In this document: positions 10,929 through 19,800 of the stretch, piece by piece
Position numbering within the stretch: position 1 is the first letter of the stretch
Layout of the letters: each line of letters begins with the position of its first letter
DNA from: Prorocentrum cordatum
Taxonomy: Eukaryota > Sar > Dinophyceae > Prorocentrales > Prorocentraceae
Length of the DNA stretch: 64,000 nt
NCBI GenBank assembly: GCA_963575745.1
Contig: CAUYUJ010015695.1
Span: 126,001-190,000, forward strand
Reading direction: 5' to 3'
The notes under the pieces: model-generated
Told to the model about the DNA's origin: nothing
Databases searched by the model: none
Seen by the model: the letters and a program-made list of their open reading frames with translations, nothing else
Program-made: the position numbers and the translations under genes

Positions 10929-12083
10929 TTATGGGAAGCAACCAGATTGTGCGATATCGGGCGCATGAGCGATCACACAATCGTCGTGTTGTAATTGATC
11001 GAACCATTCCTCGTTCTGCAGGCAAGCAAAGCCGTTGGTCGCGGAAGTACCCCGCAACACAGGAGAAATGTATGGATGATCGTCCACGAGGCCTGCTTGT
11101 AGCTTGTATTCGCGAATAGTGCATGCATTGTCGAACGTCCCGATCTGGCCGATGTCCTCGTACATGGACCGCTCGCAACTGTCCTGCCATGACAATATAT
11201 TTATCGTGTGTGGAGAAGGGTCGTCGTCGGCAGGAGTTGCCTCCAGCTCCATCGAATCTAAGTCAGCGCCGTCGTCGGGGATCGGGACTGACTCGGCTGT
11301 CGGGAGCTGGTCTGGTGACAATGGATACGCTGGCGTGCGGGTTGGAAGCGGGCCAGGCGGCAACGGCTCTGGCACGGTGATCGGTTGCGGGCCAGGCTGC
11401 AATGGTTCAGGCAATGGGCCTGGTGGTGCTGGCTGGTCCGCCTCAACCGCCGCGTGCCAGACAGCAGTTGGAACATCGGGCTCAAGTCCCAATGCGACCC
11501 GATCCAATGCATTTTGTCTGAAGAAAGTTTTGCATGCGTTAATGGCCTGTTGGTTCCCGGCAGCAGGGCCTACACGATGAGAGTTAAACCTGCTGCCTTC
11601 TGCAATGAGTCGTGATTTGGTCGCGTCGTCATCGCCGTCCAAGTCGGCAATCTGCTGTAGGAACTGCTCGAACACAACCCAAGTAACAGCATGTGCATCT
11701 TCAACTGTTTTCGCGATCTTGGGGTGGAGGAGCTCTTGTTTCTCGAGTGAATCCCAGGATGCCCACGCCCCAGGACAGTCGTTGATCAGCAGTAAGAGGT
11801 AGTTGAACAACTCGTCGTATGCATGACCGAATGGATCGTCCTGAGGAATAGCCTGGTTCGGCTCGCGAGGATCAAGTGCTGGTGGCTGCGTCGGGACTCC
11901 AGGAATAGGTATGCCTGGATCATTTGTGGCAGCTGGCATGGAATCTGGCAACGCACCGTCGGCGCATGACGCCATCCCAGCGCAATGAGCCATCTCACCA
12001 GCTCTCTGTGTCATCAGCGTCGTGAGGCTGAGATCTCTCTTCCATTCATTGGTTATCCTTTCTCGAAAATGAAGGGCCTCCAT
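10929..12083 (-). CDS. E2 downstream ORF, about 384 residues, proline-rich, unknown function
   Basis: The ATG lies only three bases after the TAA of the preceding ORF and in the same frame (TAA-ATC-ATG). The N-terminal half is helical-looking (ELFNYLLLLINDCPGAW, FEQFLQQIADLDGDD). Residues about 215-265 are a Pro/Leu repeat (PGPLPEPLQPGPQP and similar). A short acidic region and a conserved-looking C-terminal part with several Cys follow. It ends at TAA 10929-10931, after which the same frame stays open for 28 codons into the Tpt1-like domain. The two may be one protein: a proline-rich arm joined to a Tpt1 domain. Family not recognised. Confidence 0.55.
   Translation of the reverse strand: MEALHFRERITNEWKRDLSLTTLMTQRAGEMAHCAGMASCADGALPDSMPAATNDPGIPIPGVPTQPPALDPREPNQAIPQDDPFGHAYDELFNYLLLLINDCPGAWASWDSLEKQELLHPKIAKTVEDAHAVTWVVFEQFLQQIADLDGDDDATKSRLIAEGSRFNSHRVGPAAGNQQAINACKTFFRQNALDRVALGLEPDVPTAVWHAAVEADQPAPPGPLPEPLQPGPQPITVPEPLPPGPLPTRTPAYPLSPDQLPTAESVPIPDDGADLDSMELEATPADDDPSPHTINILSWQDSCERSMYEDIGQIGTFDNACTIREYKLQAGLVDDHPYISPVLRGTSATNGFACLQNEEWFDQLQHDDCVIAHAPDIAQSGCFP
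11233..11244 (-). repeat. E2-class micro-hairpin with covaried stem (GGAG-TTGC-CTCC)
   Basis: Same GCA...AGC flanks and coding-strand GCAA loop as the GGTG/CACC copies, but both arms have changed (T to A and A to T), keeping the stem paired. Confidence 0.7.
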
Positions 12084-12086
12084 GAT

Positions 12087-13799
12087 TTATTTGGCCTGTG
12101 TGTAGGCCTGTTCGTCCGTGACTGGAGTCTTGATGGGAGGTCTGAAAGGATACGGTTGAAATGGTAAAGACTGAATCAATTCACAGAAATTCCGATAGCA
12201 TACAGCATCACAGAACTGCGTCGTAAACATCGCCAGATTGTGATTGTTCTGGTGTGCATGCCAAGCCTGAGGCGCAATTCTGTCATACACATCCACCCAG
12301 TGATCTGATGGAAGAAATGTAATACCACGCGATTGCATCGTCTTGACCAAATCGCCCGTGTGGTAATCGTAGTTCGGGTGCACGCCCCATTGTGCCGCGT
12401 TGCCTGGCCCCATGACCGTAGGGCAACGGAAGTACTGCATCACGTCGATAAAACGTGATACATCCACTTGTACGTGTAGTGGCATAAGCGTCGGGACGCC
12501 GCCCTCGCATTCCATCTTCATGAGCTCGCGCACGGAAGTAGGAGCACGATCCTCGTGGCGACGCATGTCCACCGTATGTTGACCGTGGTTGGCACATGCA
12601 ATATCGTTTGCACTCCATACCACCATGGCGTTGATGCCTCTGCAATAATGCCTCTGTTTTATGAATGCAGGGAAGTCATTGGCCCAATACTCCCAGATGA
12701 CCTCATTCAATTTACGCCACTCTTTGATAGAAGCATTGTCGCTCATCATCATCAAGCCTCTGGCCTCGCGGATCATGTTGATCATGTTGCGCTGCTCGAG
12801 AGTGGACTCAAACGGGTTATTGAGGATAGCTGTGATACGGCTCTCCTGTGTCTGCGTACGCTGTTCACGGAGCTGCGCCATATCAAAGCGGGTGTCGCCA
12901 CCAGCCTCTGGCAATAGAATACAATATTGGCCAATCGGCGTGTCGTTCTGTTTGAACCATTCTTTGTAATTGCCCAAGGAGAATACCCACATCATGATGT
13001 CGTCGCGAAAAATGGTCGACAAGTGCTCGAGGGTAGCGCCTCCCATGCATTCCGCGCGATTGAGGCACGGCATAAATAAAGGTACAAGACCAACATTTGA
13101 CACTTTGGCGAGATGGTCTCGCTTTCGTGGACTGTTGAGCTCGTCGATGCCGTGGCTCGGGTACTTATTGTGCTTGGCGGCCTTGGATCCTTTCTTAGGA
13201 TGCATAAGCCATGTTGAATCCGTGCACAAATTTGCCCATGTGCATGCGTGCCCTGACGGGCCAAAGGCATGGTGCAGAAGAAGTCCCAGATCCTCCGGTA
13301 TGAGTGAGTGCCATCCGTTGTCTGAGAGGAGAGTAGAAACCAATCGACCACCACAAAACGCGCTGCACTTTACATGTGCAAGTTCGAGTGGGTCAATATC
13401 ATTACCAGGGGTAATACCAGGGTCAACCTCAGTAGGGGTCTCGCCAATGAATACAGAGCCCTCGTCGTATGGTTGCCAACGATAAGTACTCGTCACATTC
13501 TCGTCGTACTCTGGTAGGGTCTTCCAGCCGTCTGGGTGATCGGATGGTGTTGCCACCGTCTTGGGGTATGATCCGATACCCCCAAATCCTCCGCGTGTAG
13601 TCAGCCACGTACTGAGCTTGCGGCGGAATTTACTTGTCTGGTTAAGGTCGGAGAACGCCCTCATCTCGGTGACAAGATTATCTTCGACAACGTGGCCAAG
13701 GTGTCCCGCAGTATCTGATGTCCTGGCTAGGCCAGGTGGGCGCACGGGCAATCTGATCGCAGCGCGATCAAGTTTAGGAGCGTAACTGGGAGTTGTCAA
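12087..13799 (-). CDS. E2 downstream ORF, about 570 residues, unknown function
   Basis: This is the largest unexplained E2 protein. No ATG opens it. The frame is open upstream to about 13923 (NVGSALLGQYAEDS and on), overlapping the end of the 282-residue ORF in another frame, so the start may have been lost to a frameshift. The sequence is a well-mixed globular protein with many Trp, His and Cys (HAFGPSGHACTWANLC, YCRGINAMVVWSANDIACANHGQH, PSDHWVDVYDRIAPQAWHAH), not low complexity. I recognise no motif. Hairpins GGTG-TCGC-CACC (12891-12902) and GGTG-TTGC-CACC (13546-13557) lie inside the reading frame. It is followed after three bases by the ATG of the 384-residue ORF. Confidence 0.55.
   Translation of the reverse strand: MTTPSYAPKLDRAAIRLPVRPPGLARTSDTAGHLGHVVEDNLVTEMRAFSDLNQTSKFRRKLSTWLTTRGGFGGIGSYPKTVATPSDHPDGWKTLPEYDENVTSTYRWQPYDEGSVFIGETPTEVDPGITPGNDIDPLELAHVKCSAFCGGRLVSTLLSDNGWHSLIPEDLGLLLHHAFGPSGHACTWANLCTDSTWLMHPKKGSKAAKHNKYPSHGIDELNSPRKRDHLAKVSNVGLVPLFMPCLNRAECMGGATLEHLSTIFRDDIMMWVFSLGNYKEWFKQNDTPIGQYCILLPEAGGDTRFDMAQLREQRTQTQESRITAILNNPFESTLEQRNMINMIREARGLMMMSDNASIKEWRKLNEVIWEYWANDFPAFIKQRHYCRGINAMVVWSANDIACANHGQHTVDMRRHEDRAPTSVRELMKMECEGGVPTLMPLHVQVDVSRFIDVMQYFRCPTVMGPGNAAQWGVHPNYDYHTGDLVKTMQSRGITFLPSDHWVDVYDRIAPQAWHAHQNNHNLAMFTTQFCDAVCYRNFCELIQSLPFQPYPFRPPIKTPVTDEQAYTQAK
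12891..12902 (-). repeat. E2-class micro-hairpin (GGTG-TCGC-CACC)
   Basis: Perfect 4-bp stem inside the 570-residue frame. The coding-strand loop is GCGA, a GNRA tetraloop. Confidence 0.65.
13546..13557 (-). repeat. E2-class micro-hairpin (GGTG-TTGC-CACC)
   Basis: Perfect 4-bp stem inside the 570-residue frame. The coding-strand loop is GCAA. Confidence 0.65.
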
Positions 13800-13836
13800 T
13801 CCATTACTGCATGCGTCAAGAGGCGCACAAAGTCCA

Positions 13837-14685
13837 TTACCATAAAAGTATGTTGTGTCCTGAACGCTGTCCTCGGCATATTGTCCAAGAAGTGCACTGC
13901 CAACATTTTGACCAATCGTTGTGTATCATCATCCACTCCGTCTTCAATACCACTGTCGTGAGGTCCATTGGTGGGCACTTGCGGTGTGAGCCAGGAATCA
14001 CCGCGTGCAAATGATCATGTAAGCCACCAGCGCTTTCTTGTACAGAAAAATTGCGAGTGAAGAGGCTGGAGATCATGCACATGGCTCTCATGAAAGATAG
14101 CCATGGTGTAGCCGTGGTCGTACTGTACTCGTAGTTGGCGTCGCCGCCGACTCCTCCACCAACTTCGCCGATCCAACTCTTCACGTCAGCGGACGCGGAG
14201 CGGGTAATTTCGACAATAGTGGATTCGTCGGGTACGCGGAGATCAAAATCTGCACTGCGATCAGCACGCCGTTGATGTACATATACACAGCCATCGTCAG
14301 GGTCACGAGGACGGCCAGTTTGAGCGTGGTACGTGAAGCCCACGCGGTCGTCGTCCTTGGCGTTCGGGTCGCACTCGGCGTCGCAGCCGATGGGCCAACC
14401 GACGAGGTGGAGCGGCGGTGCCTGATCCATCTCGGGGATGGGGGAATCGGGATTAGAATCGACCTCACTTAGTTGCGCCTCGCAAACGGCGAACAAGATG
14501 CTTGTAACCTTTGTAGCTCGAGTCGTAAAATTGCTGCGGCACGAACGCACAATGAGTGTCTTAGACCTCTCTGTATCATGTGGAGGCGAGGGAGAATGGC
14601 GGGGTCGTCTACCGTGCGGGGAACGTGCTCTCGAGCGAGGTGCGCGCGAACCGGTAGCTGCAGCAGGGACACCGATATGGTACAT
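13837..14685 (-). CDS. E2 downstream ORF, about 282 residues, unknown function
   Basis: First ORF after the RNase H of E2, about 50 bases downstream of it. The N-terminus is arginine/serine/proline-rich (RAPRSRARSPHGRRPRHS). A middle region follows with a Gly-rich turn (GEVGGGVGGD) and acidic stretches. The last 60 residues (TEWMMIHNDWSKCWQCTSW) are of odd composition and may be read out of frame, because the neighbouring frame, which becomes the 570-residue ORF, opens at about 13923. The original gene was probably longer and fused to the 570-residue frame, with one indel now separating them. No family recognised. Confidence 0.4.
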   Translation of the reverse strand: MYHIGVPAAATGSRAPRSRARSPHGRRPRHSPSPPHDTERSKTLIVRSCRSNFTTRATKVTSILFAVCEAQLSEVDSNPDSPIPEMDQAPPLHLVGWPIGCDAECDPNAKDDDRVGFTYHAQTGRPRDPDDGCVYVHQRRADRSADFDLRVPDESTIVEITRSASADVKSWIGEVGGGVGGDANYEYSTTTATPWLSFMRAMCMISSLFTRNFSVQESAGGLHDHLHAVIPGSHRKCPPMDLTTVVLKTEWMMIHNDWSKCWQCTSWTICRGQRSGHNILLW

Positions 14686-14736
14686 ACATGCACATATGCC
14701 CTCGTGATTAGCTTATCCAACGCACTGCATTCCGCA

Positions 14737-16167
14737 TTATGATCCTACCTCGCCCCATCTTTCTTTCTCTGTAAGTAAGATTTTGCATACTTCCGGACAT
14801 CCATCCAGTTTTGGAGGTTCAGCAACATGGGGTAAACCATCGGGCCTCCGAGGCCCTCGCAGTGGTTTCCACGGTTTCTTTGGAGCACATTGTACCGGAG
14901 TAACGGGAAAGATGAGCGAGTGCTCCAAGAGGTCCCTCCAGAGGTCTGCTTTCTTTGGCTCAAAATGTTTGGCCATCATATCTGCAATCTGCTGTTTTGT
15001 ACCTACATACATGAGCTCAATGTGTTCGAGTTGGCATGTCTCGCATATCCAATCCAGGTTTATACGATGGGCACGATGAAGATGACGACGTGCTGGTGCA
15101 CCTGCTCTCCTGAGCAGGTTCTGGATCCACGTGCAATACGGCACCCTCATGGGATATCGTGCGCCTCTTTGGAGGCGTAGGTAACTCCGTCTTCAGCGGT
15201 AGCTGCCTACGGCTAAGAGAAGATCCCCTTGTGGGGGTGCCTTGAGAGGCGATGGCTTGCGCTTCTCCTTCTTGGCGGCCAATGTCGGACAAGTCGCCGT
15301 GTCGGCGTGTCCCAGGCAGCCCAGGCAAGTATTCTTCTCTTTGCATGTGTTGGCAACCTCCGCCACGGCCTCCCAGAATGTGAGTAGTGGTAGCCCCATC
15401 CAGTCGTAGTGCTGAGTCAAGAGCAACGATCTCGGACTCTGCAGATGAGTGCGATACAACCGTCTGTTTCTTACACAGAGCGTTGACCAGGAAGAACGTG
15501 TTAGGTCCAACAAGCGCGGCGAAGACGCCGGTAGTGGACTTGGAGGACGCAATGCAATCGGCGAACGAGGTGTCAGTGAAGAGCATGATGGATAGCTTGT
15601 CTGAAGAATCGCCTATCCATCCATGTAAACAATGTGTACGCGTCGTTTTGATGTAGCATATCAATCGATGTCGACGTTTATCACACGTGGTATTCCATTT
15701 GGTAATCTCTCTGGCTAGCATACATACTGGATGTAAAAGATCGAAAGGACAGCAACGTGCCAGGGAGAGAATCTTCATCAGTACACTCGCCGCGTCCTGG
15801 CCAAGGAAACCCTCGTCGGAGCAATCGGACTCGGTGAAGGAGGTGTCCTCGATGCCAGGGGTCTCGGCGTCAGGTAGGTTATCGTATGTGACTGGTGCGG
15901 ATTCTGTCGTAGTGGAAGGTTTATCGACCGTTCTAGCTGGGCTGGGTGATCGCGGCCGTGCGTTGAGCGCGCTAGTGGGTCTGGCGACCGACCCGGAGGC
16001 GCCAGGCGATTTGGATCGCGAAGTCCTCGGCGAGTCGGACCGTTTCCGACGTGACCCTGGCCCCTGGGCGCGCTTGGAAGCGCATCCCAGGTACCGTTCA
16101 ATGCACTGATCGGTAAAACCAAGCATGTCATGCCGAATTCCACGAACTTCATTGGCTGTATGGTAAT
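14737..16167 (-). pseudogene. pol: E2 pol C-terminal part: RT tail and copia-type RNase H
   Basis: Continues the E2 polymerase after the insertion. Reading leftwards: GFTDQCIERYLGC, an SR/P-rich segment, then QDAASVLMKILSLARCCPFDLLHPVCMLAREITKW, broken across frames but matching the copia RT-RNase H connection (...G.L.Y.....RPD..y.v..l.r...). Then LFTDTSFADCIASSKSTTG and VVSHSSAESEIVALDSAL, the copia RNase H signature. It ends with INLDWICETCQLEHIELMYVGT and QQIADMMAKHF, the typical RNase H tail (his...vpt..Q.AD..tK). A frame change lies near 15150. The upstream RT half is at 34246-34947, separated by the tandem array and E3. Confidence 0.82.
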
Positions 16168-16405
16168 CCGCCGACCCCTTGGGGATCATCGGCGTGTGAG
16201 ATGCTTCCCCCTCCCCAAACCCCTCCCCCGGGAGCCTGGTCCGGTCAATTTGGAGGGGGGGGGGGGGGTCCGGGACGAGCGATCCACGGGGCTTTCCCTG
16301 GCCCAAGAGGGCCTCAAGACGGGCCACGAAGCCCCCAAGAGGCTTCCAAGACGGCCCACGAAGGCTCCGAGACGCCAAACGACCGCTCCAAGACGCCCAC
16401 GATGG
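16168..16405 (-). repeat. Left remnant of the roughly 425-bp-period tandem array that hosts E3
   Basis: It begins with CCGCCGACCCCTTG (16168-16181), whose inverted copy stands at 34220-34233. From about 16244 the bases match units at 33040-33180 and 33460-33610. It ends CCCACGATGG, the exact point where E3 entered. G/C-rich CCCAAGACGGCC sub-repeats fill it. Leucine/glycine-rich ORFs across it are artefacts of the repeat. Confidence 0.85.
16401..16405. repeat. Target-site duplication of E3, left copy (GATGG)
   Basis: GATGG precedes the left LTR and follows the right LTR at 32754-32758. An unoccupied version of the same site, CCCACGATGGCCCC, is present in the array at 33601-33614. Confidence 0.95.
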
Positions 16406-16690
16406 AGTCGAAAACAAGCTGGTAAGCTTAGGTATGTGTTACGCTTTAAGCGTTGCCATATCCCAGGCTTTGGCTCATATCGCATGAGCAAGAGAGCAAG
16501 ACGAAGCATGGGATCTGGAGTAAAGGATAGGATGGGCATCGTCAATGGAAAAGGTATTTTCCGATCTCAGATACAAGTCGTGCGCCTCGGTGAGGCACAA
16601 TCACATATTTGGCCGGGCCCGGCTTGAGCCAGGCACGGCAGCGGTACATGCTCGATTTATACCTCGCCTTTAACCTTCTCCGTTTAAAGT
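16406..16690 (-). repeat. E3 3' LTR (285 bp)
   Basis: By eye base-for-base identical to 32469-32753. Coding-strand ends are ACTTTAAACGG and TTTTCGACT, not TG...CA. It contains TGGCTCAAG (coding strand, 16623-16631) and a TATAAAT (16655-16661). Confidence 0.96.
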
Positions 16691-16794
16691 CGGAGGGGGA
16701 GGAGACGAGCAGGCACCGCACTTCTACATTACGCGGAAAAACAGTGCTAAGCAGCAGCGGCTGCCTACAAGGCAAGGGCGCGCGAGTAGCCTCG
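16691..16794 (-). other. E3 3' untranslated stretch with a polypyrimidine (coding strand) tract beside the LTR
   Basis: The coding strand next to the 3' LTR reads CTCCTCCCCCTCCG. The plus strand is therefore the purine-rich one, opposite to the expected polypurine tract. E1 has the same arrangement at 246-270. Confidence 0.75.
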
Positions 16795-16847
16795 CTACCG
16801 GCGAGTTTCCTCGCTACTAGAGCGCACCTGCACGCGGGTTTCCCCGC
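16782..16847 (-). repeat. Three micro-hairpins around the end of E3 pol
   Basis: Hairpins are GCGAG-TAGC-CTCGC (16782-16795), GCGAG-TTTC-CTCGC (16801-16814) and GCGGG-TTTC-CCCGC (16834-16847). The A/T pair in the first two replaces the G/C pair of the third, a compensated change. The pol stop codon (16795-16797) touches the first hairpin. Confidence 0.8.
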
Positions 16848-19800
16848 TAGCTCGGGAGGCAGGGCCGTCCTGAGACGACCTGCCCGCCCTATACGGTGTA
16901 TGTTTCTTCAGCTCGTGCTTGAAGGATTGCTGGCCGGCCATTACTTGTAGGAGCAACGCGCGGTCAATGCTACCTTTGGTATGACCATCGGCAGTCATAT
17001 CCCGCGTGTCACACCATTGAACGCTTTCAACGATTCCGCGCTCCATCATCTGGCGGATCCAGCTAATGTGCCCAAGCAGAGTACATTCTGTGGGCTTCTT
17101 CAGATCTTTGCTAGACAAAGACTTGAAGACAGACTCGGCATCAATAGTCAGAGTGACTTTGATACATAGACCACCCATTTCCAATATGTTCTTTAACTGT
17201 GTGGGGGTCAATGGTCCCGAGTGTAGCTCGTGGAGCGTTACAATGGTCGGGTAGCAGTCTTCCAAGTTGTGGGCTGCTGCCAGTGTTTCCGCAGAGTAGC
17301 TCGAACGCACCTGCAGTCGATGAGACTTGCAGTATGCGTCCACCAGGTGCACGACGGGTTTCCCCGCTTGCGTGTGGCCACGCCTCAGCAGGTTAGCCCC
17401 GCGGATACCATAGCCTTTGACTTCGTCGTCTTCATCTCCATTGAGACGGCGATAGCCAGAATCGCTATGCAGGTCAACTTCTCCTGTTGGAGTCATAGCT
17501 TGATACACGATCTTCTTCGGACCTGCCTGTAGTTTCCTGGTAACCGCGTTTAGTCGTCGTACCTGGATGTTTGTCGGTTCCTGGATACGTTGTAGTGAGA
17601 CAACATAGACCATCAGCCATACCTGCGTGATCAACGCATAGGCTAGAGCGCCACGAAGACTGACGAACATGTCAGAAATCGTCTTTGTCGCTTTGCTCTC
17701 AGGATCAGCTCCTGTGAGTTCTGGATGTGTGATAGGACGGAGCTGTTTGATGTATTCGTCCTGATCAAGAGTGACGCTCCCATCATCGGTCTTGTTGTAC
17801 CGAACGGCACAGTTTGTGTATGTATGCTTGTTCAGTTTGCACTTTCCAAACGTATCTTCAACACACTTGACATACTTGTCAATAGCATCTTCCTTCCCGG
17901 TCATATTGATGTCATCAACGTGTTTGGCTGTCAAGAGGTTTGGGCTCATCTCGAACTCTTCGTCGTATGAAGTAGGCTGTAGCCCAAAGCTCCTAGTGAT
18001 GGACCTGAGCTTCAACGAGAATGCCCTGGGAGCATCCTTCGTGCCCGTCCCCGGCTTCAGACACCGAAGACAATGCTTTGATTCGTCATATGACTCAAAG
18101 CCTGGCAGTGTGCGAAGGACAGCTGCTGACCCAGGAGGTAGTGTGAAGCACACCACACGCTCTTTCTCGCCCGTTGCCGCGGCAAGCTCGCTATAGGTCA
18201 GTCCTTTCAAGAAAGCCATGTTGATGTCCAGGGAAGCGATGATCCAAGCTTTGTTGCACGCAGCAGAACTTGCGAGCAGTCTCTGGCTTGACCTCCTTGC
18301 CGTGCCAGAGAAGGCTTCGACATCAAAGGCTTCAAGGTCCATGAAGCCACGGAGTACCAAGCGTAACCTGATCGTCCTTTCCATTTCGCCCTTTTCGTTC
18401 TTGACAAACTTCCATTTGTATACGTAGCGTGAAGTCATGATGTTAGACGCTTTGCTCAAGTCAGTCATCTGGAAGCATTTGTTGTCAAGCCAAGTCTTCA
18501 ATTCTGTGTAAAGGGCTTTGGAAACTTTGACCGGATTTGCTTGGATGTCGGCCTTCGTGAGTAGATCGTCTTCCTTGACGACCACGGCACGTTTGGAAGC
18601 AGCACTAACGTATACTCGCATAGTTGTGACGCTGCTGTCATCCAACAATCGGTGTTGCTGCTCGGACAGGACGACTTTGGACATGTCTGCTGTGAAGCAG
18701 AGCTCGATGTACTTCCCGTGCTCATCGGAGTCCAGATCATATTTACTGTCCGGATCCGTGGAGCATAAAGGAACGTAGTAAGAAGTGTCCATGTCGTATC
18801 CTGGCGGGTGACCCCGCTCCGGCAAGTGGCCTTGCACATCTTCACAGGTCGTAGAGACTAACACACACTGTGTGTCTGTCATGTATGTGGGAACTGCATG
18901 CATGACTTCTTCTGTGTCAGCTTCAAAGAGTGTTCTGTCATCCATCAGTTCAGCATACCACGACTTCAAGACAAAGGCATCCAGATCTTCTTCTGTTTCC
19001 TCTATGATGGTCGGGAGCCGACCATCGTTCTCCGTAGGAGGCTCCTCAGGAGCAGCTGCTGGAGGTGACTCGCTTGGTGGTGGACCATCAGCGAGTTCCT
19101 CAAACTTAGTGAGGTCTCGGTCAAATCCAGCAGACGGCTTCCTGGATTTAAGACACTGGATGATGCGTGAGTGTGTAGATCCTGTGATGTCGTAGATGTT
19201 CAAGGCAGTGCCATCAGCTTCATAGTAATGAAAACCAGGGGTCACATCATTATCATAGTGCACTAGTGTACAGCTGTCTGCATAGGGTGCAGCAGGCAAC
19301 TTCGTCAGGCTCTTGGCAAGTCGTACAGCAACAACGTTTTCAATACGAAAGTAGTTGCGTATGAGGTACTGAAGAGCCAAGTGCACCTTAGGCGAAAGTC
19401 GGCTCGCAGCAGTCATCTGCAGCCGACCCTGTTTCGCTGGTAGATATCCGAAAGTCATGGCGGGTTTCCCCGCTGGCAGACCGGCAATAAAGGCCAATAC
19501 TGTCCGAAGGGCCGTATTGTCCGATCCTATCTCGCGGACCATAAGTGCTTCGATGTACAGCGTGTGTCGTGTGTCAGGATACTGTACTCGCACCTCGCGA
19601 CTGCCGACCTTCACGATGACCTGGCCTCGGTCAGGTTCGTTGCGGATGACCGGGTATGGACCACTCCATCCACCCCAGTCGTCTTTCGTGGTGGTCGGGC
19701 GATGATAGTCCACGAGATCTCCCTCTTTGTAGTGAAATTCACCCGTAGCAGTAGTCTTCGTACGGAGAGCCCTGTTCGTCTTGGCAACCGCAGTGGCCTG

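Noticed and set aside
12087-13799. Envelope gene in the E2 post-pol position
   Set aside because: No signal peptide, fusion segment or C-terminal membrane anchor is visible.
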